Notes: generated by a model from the sequence alone, not told the origin. A DNA stretch of 40,085 nucleotides from Acidobacteriota bacterium (GCA_028872955.1 JAGWNX010000026.1:1-40085), one strand, 5' to 3'; shown: positions 24,358 to 33,785, counted from the stretch's first letter. Numbers and translations: made by a program.

Positions 24358-25520
24358 CGACCTCTGCGTCAGCGCGCACAGCGACCACGACGCTCTCGCG
24401 AGAACCTGCGCTGCTGCTCATCATCGTTGCCATATTCAACTGGGTTGCGCTGATGCTGTACGCACGCTCTGTCACGCTCGACTTCACCGGGCTCTACACA
24501 GGTGGCATGCTGCTCTTGCACGGCCAACACCACCAGCTCTATAACCTCGCTACGCAGGCCACGGAGCAGGCCAGGCTCTTTCACTTCCAGAGTCCCTTGC
24601 CCTACAACCACCTTGCCTATGAAGCGCTGCTCTTTGCTCCGCTTGCGGCGCTCTCGTTCCACACCGCGCTATGGGTGTGGAGGGTGCTCAACGTGGCCGT
24701 CCTGCTCATGAGCGTGCACGGACTCTCCGCACTCTTCGCCTTGCCGCGGCCAATGGTGGCGCTGTTGCTCCTTGCATTTCTACCTGTCAGCCTGGCGGTG
24801 GTGCAGGGGCAGGATTCCCTGTTGTTGCTCGCAGCCATTACGGGTTGCCTCTGCATGCTGCAGCAGCGTCGCGGCTTCGCAGCGGGTCTGCTGCTCTCCT
24901 GCGCCTGCTTCAAGCCGCATCTGGTGCTGCCACTGGCCATCGTGCTTCTGCTGCGGCGAGAGATTCGGTTTGCGTTTGGCTTTGCCTGTGGTGCCATCGC
25001 CTGGGTGGCGCTAAGCATCGCAGTCACCGGGCTGGACGGCTGGTGGCAGATGATCGCGCTGCTGCGGTACGAGGCATCCGGCACCAGCGGGTTGGCCGCC
25101 GACGGCGCATGGTCGCACCCCAACCTGATCGGGGCTCTCCTGTCACTGCACCTGGCACCTCCGCTCACTCAAATGCTCTACGTGCTGCTGGCTGCATCGT
25201 TACTGGCTGCGACAGCATGGAAGATGCGAGCCGTGCCATCACTGCAGCAGGTAGCAGCAGTCACGCTCGCACTTACCGTGCTGGTAGCCCCTCACATTAC
25301 GCTGCATGACTTTACGCTGCTTGTAGTGCCCATCTTCACCCTCAGCCTGCGTGTTGTTCGCGCGCCGTCTCTGCTTTACGCCATTGGCCTGGCTCTTTGT
25401 TATGCCATGTTCCCCCTCATGGTGTTAGGCCCACTCAGCTTCTTCCTGCTGGCGGCCTACGTCATGTGGAGTGCCATGGGTGTGGCCACGCAGAGCACAG
25501 CAGAAACGAGTCATTCGTGA
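24354..25520 (+). CDS. GT87/DUF2029 membrane protein, copy 1
   Basis: 388 residues, about ten transmembrane helices. It resembles the DUF2029/GT87 family of lipid-linked sugar-dependent mannosyltransferases: DFTGLYTGGMLL and HQLYNLATQA in the first loop, LPYNHLAYEALLFAP, then VVQGQDSLLLL, and CFKPHLVLPLAI. Start and stop overlap both neighbours by 4 bp. The following gene is a clear paralogue with the same motifs in the same order. The two may act in sequence on the same glycan. The substrate cannot be told. Confidence 0.8.
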   Translation: MTTSASARTATTTLSREPALLLIIVAIFNWVALMLYARSVTLDFTGLYTGGMLLLHGQHHQLYNLATQATEQARLFHFQSPLPYNHLAYEALLFAPLAALSFHTALWVWRVLNVAVLLMSVHGLSALFALPRPMVALLLLAFLPVSLAVVQGQDSLLLLAAITGCLCMLQQRRGFAAGLLLSCACFKPHLVLPLAIVLLLRREIRFAFGFACGAIAWVALSIAVTGLDGWWQMIALLRYEASGTSGLAADGAWSHPNLIGALLSLHLAPPLTQMLYVLLAASLLAATAWKMRAVPSLQQVAAVTLALTVLVAPHITLHDFTLLVVPIFTLSLRVVRAPSLLYAIGLALCYAMFPLMVLGPLSFFLLAAYVMWSAMGVATQSTAETSHS

Positions 25521-26710
25521 CGCGACGCCCCTTCTATCTCGGCTGGCTCCTCTACAGCGTCCTTCTGCTGGGACTGTGCTTCACGCTTGCCAGGCTTCAT
25601 ACTGCAGAGTCGTTCGACTTCCGCTCGTTTTACGCAGCCGGGCATATTCTGCGAACTCATCCAGCGCAGCTCTACGACCCCGCAACCGAACTGACCACAC
25701 AAAATCAGTACGTCTCTCCTTTGCAGGAGCCGCTGCCTTTCTATCACCTGAGCTACGAGGCGCTGCTTTATCTTCCGTTCTCGTTGCTGCCCTTTCGCGT
25801 TGCCTACCTGGCCTATGCTGGCTTCAACTTGCTCCTGCTGCCGCTCCTCATGCGCTGCAGCGCCTCAGCGTTCGACGGCACGATACCAATCTGGCAACCA
25901 CGTCCAGGCTGGATGCTGTTCCCGTACTTCCCGCTGATGATTGCTCTGTGGCAAGGGCAGAACTCTCTGCTGTTTCTCGTCCTGCTGGGCCTTACCTGGC
26001 ACATCCTGCAGCGGGGCAGACTCACCTTGGCCGGCGCTCTGCTGGGGCTCGGACTCTTCAAGCCACAACTCGCACTGCCGATTGCTCTGCTGCTTGCACT
26101 CCGCTACCGGAGGGACTTCATCGTCGGCTTCATCGCAAGCAGTGCTGCGGTGCTGGCACTGTGCGGCACCGTGCTACGAGCAGCAGGTATGCGCGCCCAG
26201 TGGCACCTGCTTCTGCTCGGCAGTCTTTTGTCAGACCAGTCCAGTCGCGCGCAACAGGCCATGGCGGTCAAGCCAGCGGCCATGCCTAATCTGCTGGGCC
26301 TGTTGTATGTATGCGGAACGCGACACCTGCCACCCACAACCGCCGTAGTGGTGGTTCTGCTCACTTCGCTCGTGGCTCTGGTAGCAACAGGTCGAGCGTT
26401 GCGGAACATTGAGGACTGCAGCGTCGTCTTCTCCGTCGCAGTCCTGGTTGCCGTGCTGCTTAGCTACCATCTCTACATTCACGACCTTACCGTGCTGCTG
26501 CTGCCAATGGCATTGCTGGGCAAGCGTACCAGCCCATACTCGCTTGGCGCACTCTACCTGTTGCCCGTTTTACTGCTGCTCTATGGCGGACGCAACCAGA
26601 TCTGGTTGCTTGCTGTGCCCACGCTGTCTCTTGTCGTTGAAGCATTGCGCAGCGGGAATGCGACACTGTCGGCCAACACGGCCCTGCCTACTGACCACTC
26701 GCACCCGTAG
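25517..26710 (+). CDS. GT87/DUF2029 membrane protein, copy 2
   Basis: 397 residues from the GTG at 25517, which overlaps the preceding stop (GTGA). A longer frame to 25397 runs through the paralogue's coding region and is not a gene. Motifs match copy 1: DFRSFYAAGHILRTHPAQLY, LPFYHLSYEALLYLPFSLL, ALWQGQNSLLFL and LFKPQLALPIAL. About ten membrane helices. The last 23 bp overlap the end of the convergent TonB-like gene. Confidence 0.82.
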   Translation: MTRRPFYLGWLLYSVLLLGLCFTLARLHTAESFDFRSFYAAGHILRTHPAQLYDPATELTTQNQYVSPLQEPLPFYHLSYEALLYLPFSLLPFRVAYLAYAGFNLLLLPLLMRCSASAFDGTIPIWQPRPGWMLFPYFPLMIALWQGQNSLLFLVLLGLTWHILQRGRLTLAGALLGLGLFKPQLALPIALLLALRYRRDFIVGFIASSAAVLALCGTVLRAAGMRAQWHLLLLGSLLSDQSSRAQQAMAVKPAAMPNLLGLLYVCGTRHLPPTTAVVVVLLTSLVALVATGRALRNIEDCSVVFSVAVLVAVLLSYHLYIHDLTVLLLPMALLGKRTSPYSLGALYLLPVLLLLYGGRNQIWLLAVPTLSLVVEALRSGNATLSANTALPTDHSHP

Positions 26711-28400
26711 CCATGTTGCGCACAATCGGAATGCCGAGCAGGACTTTCACACGAACCGAGTCCTTGCCGATGCTGGCCGGCTGAAACTTCCACTGCGCCA
26801 GACATTGCAGCACCTGGGCTGAGACTCTGGAGTCGGGGCTCTGCAGCACTCGCATCGACTCAAGCACGCCATCGGTGGTTATCTCGCCCTGCACCACAAT
26901 CATCCTGCCCAGGTTGCTGCTTACGACAGTGGGCTGCAGCGAGGGCAGCATCTTGAGCAGCGCATAGGGTGGGGCAAACGCTCCAGGCGAATGCATCGCC
27001 CGGTCGCTATTGGAGATGCCGTACTGCAGAATCCACCGCCCGCCAACGACGCCCAGCGACGTCATATCCATGTAGTTTGTGTACGAGGTACCGTCGCGGA
27101 AGACTCCGTAGTCGCGCAGTCCGCCGCCACTGCCAGCACCACCGACAATCGTCATGCCGTAGCTCTCGCGCTCTACAATACGTGCCTGCGCCGGAGTCCC
27201 CACCGAGGGTACATTTGCAGCCTCGACGGTTACATTAGGGAAAGCCCCGTGCTGATCTCCTGCGCTGGCACCATTGCCCGTAGAGCTGCCCTGCCTGCCT
27301 ACGCCCGGCCCGTTGCCCGCCGTCGTACTGTTTCCACCAGACGCGCTGGCCTTTAGCTTGCCGCTGCCGGCGGCACTGCTTGCATCGCCGGAAGCGTTGG
27401 CTGTGCCGTCGGTGCTGCGCTTAGACTCCTTCGCACTACCGCTGCCATGCGTGACGGCCTCTGCGCTGGAAGCTCCCGCTGCTTGACGGGTTCGTTGTGC
27501 ATCCAGTGACGGCACTACCTCAAACGCGCCTCGAAGCTCTCCTTTAGGAAGCTCCTTCGGTGGCGCTTGACTGGGCTGTTTGACGGCATTGATGACGAGA
27601 AGATTACGGTCGTCATGGCCTGCGCCCTGCACCGTCGGCCCCACCTGCTGTGCTGTCTGTACAGGCTTCGCGACAGGCTTCTCCTCAGTCGGCTTGGTCG
27701 GGACTGGCGGCGCTCCGGCAGGGTGCGGGGTCTCCACCTTGGGCTCCGGGGCCTTTGCTCGTAGAGGCTCTGGCGCCACCGTCGCATGCACCGGAACCGG
27801 CAACTTCGGAGCGTCACGCTGCGGCAGTGCAGGCATCACCGGCGTGGGGGCAGCCGACAGCAAGGTATTGGCAGATACCTCTTGCGTCGCCACCTCACCG
27901 GTTGGCACGGCCATCCGTGTCTGCGTCTGCCTGGGTACAGGTGGCAGCACCAGTGACTTGGGCATCGCCACCTTCACCATATTCGGCACGGGGAGCGGTG
28001 CAGCAATCTTGGCTGCCTGCAGATCTGGCTGCAGAATTGTCTGCAAAGTGTTGTCAGGCTTTTCGGGGTTCGAGACGATGTGCTGCGGCCCAAAGTAAGT
28101 CTGGTTCCGCGCATTGCTTTGCGGATGAAACCGCCCCGCGCGAGTCGCTCGATGCGCCTGGCCGCTGGTGCCCTCCGCACCTGCGCGCGTCAACTCGGGC
28201 AGGATCGCCGCCTCAGAGATCTGCGGCAACTCGTTCGCCACACGCATACGCTCCACGCGCACCGGCACGTAGCGAAGTAACAGCAGCGCCACGAACGCCG
28301 CTGCATGCAGGCCCGCAGAAGTCGACATCCCGCGCCAGGGCAACAGACCTGAACGCAGAAGCGGCGGGGAAAGCACTGGTCGATGGTCGGGCAACGGCAT
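26688..28400 (-). CDS. TonB-like energy-transducer protein
   Basis: About 570 residues from the ATG at 28400. One N-terminal membrane helix (LHAAAFVALLLLRYV), then a long Pro-, Ser- and Gly-rich periplasmic spacer, then a C-terminal TonB-type domain (MIVVQGEITTDGVLESMRVL, VSAQVLQCLAQWKFQPAS). That domain normally touches an outer-membrane partner. No start has a good ribosome-binding site. Alternatives are 28436 and a GTG at 28508, which lies 6 bp after the tadG stop and would couple the two genes. It follows tadE and tadG on the same strand, so a role with the pilus secretion machinery is possible but unproven. The 3' end overlaps a convergent gene. Confidence 0.8.
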   Translation of the reverse strand: MPLPDHRPVLSPPLLRSGLLPWRGMSTSAGLHAAAFVALLLLRYVPVRVERMRVANELPQISEAAILPELTRAGAEGTSGQAHRATRAGRFHPQSNARNQTYFGPQHIVSNPEKPDNTLQTILQPDLQAAKIAAPLPVPNMVKVAMPKSLVLPPVPRQTQTRMAVPTGEVATQEVSANTLLSAAPTPVMPALPQRDAPKLPVPVHATVAPEPLRAKAPEPKVETPHPAGAPPVPTKPTEEKPVAKPVQTAQQVGPTVQGAGHDDRNLLVINAVKQPSQAPPKELPKGELRGAFEVVPSLDAQRTRQAAGASSAEAVTHGSGSAKESKRSTDGTANASGDASSAAGSGKLKASASGGNSTTAGNGPGVGRQGSSTGNGASAGDQHGAFPNVTVEAANVPSVGTPAQARIVERESYGMTIVGGAGSGGGLRDYGVFRDGTSYTNYMDMTSLGVVGGRWILQYGISNSDRAMHSPGAFAPPYALLKMLPSLQPTVVSSNLGRMIVVQGEITTDGVLESMRVLQSPDSRVSAQVLQCLAQWKFQPASIGKDSVRVKVLLGIPIVRNMATGASGQ

Positions 28401-28514
28401 AGTTGGCACGCTACAGTATGGCTTGTCTAGGTCCATGCTAGGGCACGCTAGCACGGCAACAATCCCTCGCTGGTTGCAGTGCTCATCCATAGGTGCCACG
28501 TGGGCCACCCTGCG

Positions 28515-29993
28515 TCAGGTACCGTTTGGCACCAGGCGCGCCGTGGAGAGCGAACCTGCAATCTCCGAAAAGATCGTGTTCAGGTTGGATGCCGGCAGTG
28601 CGCCCGACGGCGTATTGCACTGCCCTGCGTTCTGCGAGGCACCGACATCGGTAAAGAAGTCTAGATTCACGTTGGACGCCATATCCTGCATCGCCTGGCA
28701 CGGACTAATCCCTTTGAGCGGGCCGGTCACGTCGGTCGAACAGCCGGAACTGGAAGCCCCATAGGCAACCGTGATGACACGTGTACCTGCTGCCGTGGCG
28801 GCCTGCGCCTGCGAGATTGCCTGCTGGCACTGGTCATAGCTGGAGGGGTAGGTTGCCGCAACCCCTGCAGCGGGTTTGACGTTGGAGGCCCCAGAGAAGC
28901 GGGACGAGCTGGCGTCACCGTCGCTCAGGATAATCATCACGTTGTACGTCTCCACGCCAGCGGCCGTGGATGCAGTCTGCGCGGCAACCAGGTCTGACTG
29001 CGCCTGGGCGATGACACCAGCATAGTAGGTGCCAGAGCCTCCAATATCCTGCAGGCCCGAGCAACCACTGCCAGACGTACCGGCCGATTTAGCGAGTGTC
29101 GATGACGTATTCAGCGTAGTGGAGCCACTCCCCGACTTGTAGTCTCCCGCAAAGTTGATCACCTGGTAGATGGTGGACGAAACGCCATTCGTAAAGGAGT
29201 ACGGTGCAATCGCAGAATTGCCAAGGCGACCGCTGCAGTTCGAGTCCTGGGTGGCGTAGCTGGTAGAGGTAAAGCCGGGAAAGGTATACAGCGCCACCCG
29301 ATCCACTGCATTCGTTGCCGTCACTGTGCCACAGCTTGCGGCGGTTCCCGTGCAGGGCGTCAGCCCCTTCATCAGGGTCTGAAAGCCCAACAGAGCGCAG
29401 GCAATGCGCGTGGAGCAGCCCGTCTCACCGCTCTCGCTGGAGCTCATGGAACCTGTGGTGTCAATCACAACTGCGACGTTGTATTTCTTGGCCGCAGCCC
29501 CAGCAATCTCGGCTGTGGCCGTGTAGCTCAACGTGGTGGAATGAATTCCCAGCATCGCGGTAAAGTAGAGCGGCACGCTCACCTGCTGCTGCACAATCAC
29601 CTCATTTGCCGTGGCCGCGCCGCCGCCGGTATAGGTAATGCAGCCCGTTCCGGAGTTTTGCAGCGTTGTCGAACACTGGTACTTCGGGTAGCCACTGGCG
29701 ATGCTCACACCGGGGATGGTTACGTTGTAGTTGCCAGCCACGCCACTGTAGCTGGTCGCCACCGTAGTTGGATTCGTCCCTGCGGTCATCGCCTCTGCAC
29801 CCGCCATGGCTGCAGCTTCCGTCGAGGCGCGCAGATCGCTGTAGTAGAAGTAGATCTGCCCGAAGTCCACGACAAAAGCCAACATCGCCAGGAAGAAGAG
29901 CCATATCCACACGGCAACAATAGGCAGCACCTGCCCACGTTCATCCCGATGCAGACTTATCTCTTCAGGCTGTCGAGTGTTTCGCGTTCTCAT
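28515..29993 (-). CDS. tadG: TadG-like pilus-assembly protein with vWA domain
   Basis: 492 residues. The N-terminus has the TadE/TadG pattern (RDERGQVLPIVAVWIWLFFL) with one membrane helix. A periplasmic part follows, and then a von Willebrand A domain with MIDAS motif DTTGSMSSS and a later ILSDGDASSS. The protein is rich in Ser, Thr and Ala and contains paired cysteines, suited to an exported protein. The ATG at 29993 overlaps the tadE stop (ATGA), so the two are translated together. vWA-type TadG proteins are thought to be minor pilins or pilus-tip adhesins. Confidence 0.88.
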   Translation of the reverse strand: MRTRNTRQPEEISLHRDERGQVLPIVAVWIWLFFLAMLAFVVDFGQIYFYYSDLRASTEAAAMAGAEAMTAGTNPTTVATSYSGVAGNYNVTIPGVSIASGYPKYQCSTTLQNSGTGCITYTGGGAATANEVIVQQQVSVPLYFTAMLGIHSTTLSYTATAEIAGAAAKKYNVAVVIDTTGSMSSSESGETGCSTRIACALLGFQTLMKGLTPCTGTAASCGTVTATNAVDRVALYTFPGFTSTSYATQDSNCSGRLGNSAIAPYSFTNGVSSTIYQVINFAGDYKSGSGSTTLNTSSTLAKSAGTSGSGCSGLQDIGGSGTYYAGVIAQAQSDLVAAQTASTAAGVETYNVMIILSDGDASSSRFSGASNVKPAAGVAATYPSSYDQCQQAISQAQAATAAGTRVITVAYGASSSGCSTDVTGPLKGISPCQAMQDMASNVNLDFFTDVGASQNAGQCNTPSGALPASNLNTIFSEIAGSLSTARLVPNGT

Positions 29994-30556
29994 TGGATCA
30001 TCTCGGCAGTTTGCGCCGTGAGCGTACAACCCGAGGGGTCATAGTTCACCACACTGCCCAAAACGCCATAGACCACCATGCTGCACGGGTAGGTGGCCTT
30101 CATCTGAAATGTCTTGCCCTGCAGCATATTGCTCAAGGCACTGGTGCAGGTGGTTCCAGTGTAGGTCGAACCATTGATCGTAAAGCTGTAGGTAATGCTC
30201 GTCTTCGTCAAAGAAGACAAGGCCGCGTCTGACGCGGTTGTCGCGGTAGAACAGGGGTCCGTCGTCGTTCCGCGCGCGATGGCAGCAGCCTCTGCCCCAA
30301 TCCGTACCGAGTCAGTAAGTTGAAGATACTGATTGAGAGCAATGCCAAACGTCATCATCCCGGTAAGGAAGAGCAGCAACACCGGCATGACGACCGCAAA
30401 CTCCACCAGTGAGCTGCCGTCTTCGCTATGTCCGGCCTGGGGTAAGACGCGGCAACACCGGTAATTGAGGCCCTGGACTGCCTGGCTGACGACGCATGGC
30501 CGGGTTAGACCGCGAGATGGTTCGGACGTACGTGGTTGATCCATGGCAGGCATCAT
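29990..30556 (-). CDS. tadE: TadE-like pseudopilin
   Basis: 188 residues. The pseudopilin segment GSSLVEFAVVMPVLLLFLTG at about 47-66, with Glu five to six residues after Gly, is diagnostic for TadE. The mature part contains four or more Cys and many Thr/Ser. The N-terminal leader of about 46 residues is longer than usual. The start at 30556 is supported by AGAGGAGT upstream; a second ATG directly follows. It is first in the tadE-tadG pair, separated from the main tad genes by three opposite-strand genes and a DUF192 gene. Confidence 0.87.
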   Translation of the reverse strand: MMPAMDQPRTSEPSRGLTRPCVVSQAVQGLNYRCCRVLPQAGHSEDGSSLVEFAVVMPVLLLFLTGMMTFGIALNQYLQLTDSVRIGAEAAAIARGTTTDPCSTATTASDAALSSLTKTSITYSFTINGSTYTGTTCTSALSNMLQGKTFQMKATYPCSMVVYGVLGSVVNYDPSGCTLTAQTAEMIQ

Positions 30557-30945
30557 GATCCACTCCTCTGTCTCGTCAGACTAGACGAAGGGGCGCGTCT
30601 TGCAACTAGGCCGAAAGTGTTAGCGACCTCTACCACGTTTGCAGAGGATCTCTGCACATGCGCCACGATGCCTGCTCCCTGGTATTAGGCTACAGACGCG
30701 AAAGACCTCGGCCCCGCGCAGCAACTCGAACGCAAAAAGCATTTGCAACCAATCGTGATACTTGTCGCGGTGTCTACGGCTTCGGTAACACACCTGCAGT
30801 TACCTGATCGCGGATCAAGGCACCGCCCCTGCCCCATCTTCGCCATATCGCAAGCTCGGATCGCTTTGCTACTCTCCTGACAACAGCCAATGAGGTGGCG
30901 GCAGGCGAAAGCCCCCGCAGCCGGGCTACCAACCCTGAGGCATGC
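30557..30945. other. Divergent promoter region between tadE and GT-C-like gene
   Basis: 389 bp without a supported gene. On the minus strand TTGCAA (30605-30600) and TAGTCT (30583-30578), 16 bp apart, could be a promoter for tadE-tadG. A perfect 7-bp palindrome TGCAGAG-GAT-CTCTGCA at 30640-30656 lies upstream of it and could be an operator. I found no clear promoter for the plus-strand gene. Confidence 0.45.
30578..30605 (-). promoter_or_regulatory. Possible tadE-tadG promoter
   Basis: TTGCAA and TAGTCT separated by 16 bp, ending about 22 bp before the tadE ATG. Both boxes are imperfect. The GAGGAGT ribosome-binding site follows immediately, which would leave a very short leader. Confidence 0.35.
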
Positions 30946-32424
30946 ATGAGCACGCAACCAATTGCATCGCAACCAAGAACTGAGACTGCACCTCGACGCG
31001 TCTGGTGTAACTTTCATGCGGCGCTGGGTGCGCTGGTTGCCACTATTGCGTTTCTCTTTTGCGGCCGAAATATCTCCGACCCAGACATCTGGTGGCACCT
31101 GCGCAATGCGCAGCTCACGCTGCAGCAGCATCATTTCATCCGCTCCGACAGCTACGCATGGACCACGCACGGCATGCCCTGGATCAACTCCGAGTGGCTT
31201 GCCGAGATGGCTTATTACGCCATCTATCGCGTGGCAGGCTATCGCGGCATCTTTGGCCTGTTCTTTGTGCTTGCGGAGGCCGCGATGCTTGGCGTGCTGG
31301 TGATCGCGACCCAGGTGAGCGGCAAGGTGAAGTCCGCATTCCTGATCAGCCCGCTGGCTGTGCTGATGTCTGTCGTCAATTTTGGCCCACGCACTATCCT
31401 CTTCGGCTGGCTGTGTATGGCTGCGGTGATGCTTATCCTTTGGCGATTCACGCTTCGCGGCTCCGCACCACTCTACCTGATTCCGGTCATCTTTCTCCTC
31501 TGGGTCAACCTGCATGGCTCCTGGCTGGTTGGCCTGGTTGTGTGTGGAATCTTTGTGGCAGGCAGGCTGGTTCAAGGCAGTTGGGGCAGCATTGACGCGC
31601 AGCGCTGGACACCTGCGCAGCTGCGTCAACTGACGCTCACTGCCGTGTCAACCTTGGCAGTTCTGTTTATCAATCCCTACGGGTATCGGCTCGTCTTCTA
31701 CCCATTTGACCTTGCCTACCGGCAAAAGCTCAACATCGCGCACATTGAAGAGTGGGCATCTGTCAACTTCCACGAGCCGCGTGGCAAGATTGTTTACCTC
31801 CTGTTGATGCTCGTCATCCTCCTTGCGATGCTGGGGCGTAAGCGCTGGATTCTGACCGAGGTGTTGCTCGTTCTGTTTGCCTTCTACACGAGTCTGACCT
31901 ACATTCGCTTTCTATTTCTAGGTGCACTGCTGCTAGGCCCCGTGCTGGCACGGCACCTCGACTTTCTGCCACCCTACAAGCGCGAGATCGATAAACCATG
32001 GGTTAACGCTGTCTTTGTAGCCGCAGCAGCCGCCATTATCTTCTTCAGATTCCCCACCACGGCGGGCATTGTGCAGGACATGAAGGAGAAGTACCCCACG
32101 GCTGCGCTCCACTACGTGCAGACGCACGGCGGAGGCAAGGTGATGAACGCCTATGCCTGGGGAGGCTATATGATCTGGACGACACCGGACCTGCCCACCT
32201 TCATTGACAGTCGGACCGATATCTTTGAGTACAAGGGTGTTCTGAAGGACTACCTCGACATCACCGGGCTGAAAGACACCTTAGCCGTCATCGACCGCTA
32301 CCAGCCACGCTTTCTTCTCTTCCAACCAACGGACCCCTTGGTTTATATGTTGAGGAATACGACCCGTTGGCATGTAGTCTACGAAGACAAAGTGAGTTGC
32401 CTGCTTGAACGCTCTACACCTTGA
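30946..32424 (+). CDS. GT-C-like polytopic membrane protein of unknown substrate
   Basis: 492 residues with about ten transmembrane helices and an acidic first loop, SDPDIWWHLRNAQ, followed by SYAWTTHGMPWINSEWLAEM. Such loops occur in GT-C-fold glycosyltransferase-like proteins. The soluble C-terminus holds a region around MNAYAWGGYMIWTTPDLPTF and FIDSRTDIFEYKG that recurs in this uncharacterised family. The ATG at 30946 has CTGAGG 5 bp upstream. It heads a three-gene plus-strand set inserted within the Tad region, so it may modify a surface glycan or pilin; that is inference. Confidence 0.72.
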   Translation: MSTQPIASQPRTETAPRRVWCNFHAALGALVATIAFLFCGRNISDPDIWWHLRNAQLTLQQHHFIRSDSYAWTTHGMPWINSEWLAEMAYYAIYRVAGYRGIFGLFFVLAEAAMLGVLVIATQVSGKVKSAFLISPLAVLMSVVNFGPRTILFGWLCMAAVMLILWRFTLRGSAPLYLIPVIFLLWVNLHGSWLVGLVVCGIFVAGRLVQGSWGSIDAQRWTPAQLRQLTLTAVSTLAVLFINPYGYRLVFYPFDLAYRQKLNIAHIEEWASVNFHEPRGKIVYLLLMLVILLAMLGRKRWILTEVLLVLFAFYTSLTYIRFLFLGALLLGPVLARHLDFLPPYKREIDKPWVNAVFVAAAAAIIFFRFPTTAGIVQDMKEKYPTAALHYVQTHGGGKVMNAYAWGGYMIWTTPDLPTFIDSRTDIFEYKGVLKDYLDITGLKDTLAVIDRYQPRFLLFQPTDPLVYMLRNTTRWHVVYEDKVSCLLERSTP

Positions 32425-32434
32425 GGAGCCTTGC

Positions 32435-32896
32435 ATGCCCGCCAATCTCTTTGGAACAGCCGCTGCGCGATGGCTCTGGCTGGCCTTAATCGCCTTCGCA
32501 GTCTTTGCCTATGAGGCGGTGACCGTCAGCTATCAGCGCTCCCCTCGCCCACCTGCGGAGTTCGTCAATATCGTTACCTCAACCGTGGTAGATCGCGAGC
32601 AGATCGCCGAGGAGTACTGGCAGAGTGCGGCGGTTTTGGAGGCAACCTATCCACACCTGACGGAGTTGCCCGCGCTCGCACCCGCATCCTTCCAGTCGCC
32701 AACCGCGCTTGCCCGGCTGAGTGCAACCCAGCGAGACCTGCTGACGCAGCAACTTTGGAAACAGCTCCGCGTGCTCTGGCTGAAGCCGACTACCTGGCAG
32801 CGCACCTTCACGTTCGATGGCAACTGGGTGACGAACATGGTGCGCAGCTTATCGAATCTTTTGGAAAAGTACGTTCCTTTTGTGCGCGGCAGCTAG
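32435..32896 (+). CDS. Small membrane-anchored protein, unknown function
   Basis: 153 residues. One N-terminal hydrophobic helix (WLWLALIAFAVFAYEAV, about 13-29) anchors a mainly helical domain. I do not recognise a family. The ATG at 32435 has GAGGAG upstream and lies 10 bp after the preceding stop, so it is cotranscribed with the GT-C-like gene; the next gene starts 25 bp after it. Confidence 0.75.
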   Translation: MPANLFGTAAARWLWLALIAFAVFAYEAVTVSYQRSPRPPAEFVNIVTSTVVDREQIAEEYWQSAAVLEATYPHLTELPALAPASFQSPTALARLSATQRDLLTQQLWKQLRVLWLKPTTWQRTFTFDGNWVTNMVRSLSNLLEKYVPFVRGS

Positions 32897-32921
32897 ACAA
32901 TGTAGAAGAGCTGAGCACAGT

Positions 32922-33785
32922 ATGCAGACCATGGACGCCGCCATATCATCACCGTTGAGCCGCAAAGATACGGGCGTGCGCGCTACCTGTCTCTCCTGCC
33001 AGCGTGACTACCCGACGTCAATCACCACCTGCCCTCACTGCGAGTTGCCCACCGCCATCGTCCAGACCTGCTCGCAATGCCACCAGGTCATCTCTGCACG
33101 GCATCCGCGATGCCCGTTCTGCGGCTTCGCCTTCTACGACGAGCCTGCCCCGCCAACGGAGGAGCCTCTGCTACCAGTGCCGGAGCCTGACCTGATCCGG
33201 CTCGCTCGACGCCAGCGCTTGCGTGTCTTCCTTGTCACTTCGGCGGTCTTCGTCTCGGTTGCCGTAACGGCCTTCCTGTTCAACAATCAGCGCCCATCGG
33301 CGTCCCCTGCCAGGGCACTGGCCAACACGCAGTCGCTGGCTGTGTCGCCTCTCTACGCGGATGCGGCGCTCACCCTTGCCACCAGTCAGCAAGTCAAGCC
33401 CGGTAGCCCGCTCAGCATCATCTCGCTGGCAGTGCGTGCTGGTGGCGCGGCCGTGTTGCAGGTTGCGCTGCCCAATGGCGCACAGGGCTATCTACCTTCC
33501 ACGGCAGTCGCACCTCCAAAGTCCATCCTCTCGGTGCAGGCGCTCCCGCTTCTTCAGCTTTATGCGCAGCAGGCGTCGTCCCAGGATGACCTTGAGGCGC
33601 TGGCCCCAGCAGTCAGAGATCTGCCCGCGGAGATCCAAACGTCGCCTGAGGGAATTCGGCTCGAGTCGCTGATGGCCGAGAGGCTTGACGGTGCGGCCGC
33701 CCATCAGCCCCTGCCCGCTGATCTTCAAGAGCTCGATAGGCAGCTCCAAAGTCGCTTGGCCTCTCACGGCACAGCCGCTCACTAA
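32922..33785 (+). CDS. Double zinc-ribbon membrane protein with SH3-like domain
   Basis: 287 residues. Four CxxC knuckles (CLSC, CPHC, CSQC, CPFC, about residues 22-66) form two zinc ribbons, followed by one membrane helix (VFLVTSAVFVSVAVTAFLFN) and a periplasmic part with an SH3-like stretch ending in GAQGYLPSTAV. The start MQTMDAAIS at 32922 is the first sensible ATG after the preceding gene. The gene ends at a TAA (33783-33785), but the same frame stays open for 47 more codons with coding-like third positions, up to a TGA at 33929. It is not recognised as a characterised family. Confidence 0.75.
   Translation: MQTMDAAISSPLSRKDTGVRATCLSCQRDYPTSITTCPHCELPTAIVQTCSQCHQVISARHPRCPFCGFAFYDEPAPPTEEPLLPVPEPDLIRLARRQRLRVFLVTSAVFVSVAVTAFLFNNQRPSASPARALANTQSLAVSPLYADAALTLATSQQVKPGSPLSIISLAVRAGGAAVLQVALPNGAQGYLPSTAVAPPKSILSVQALPLLQLYAQQASSQDDLEALAPAVRDLPAEIQTSPEGIRLESLMAERLDGAAAHQPLPADLQELDRQLQSRLASHGTAAH

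Noticed and set aside
30685-31629. Long minus-strand frame (314 codons) opposite the GT-C-like gene
   Set aside because: It is the antisense of a clear membrane-protein gene, with Cys/His/Arg-rich composition and no domain.
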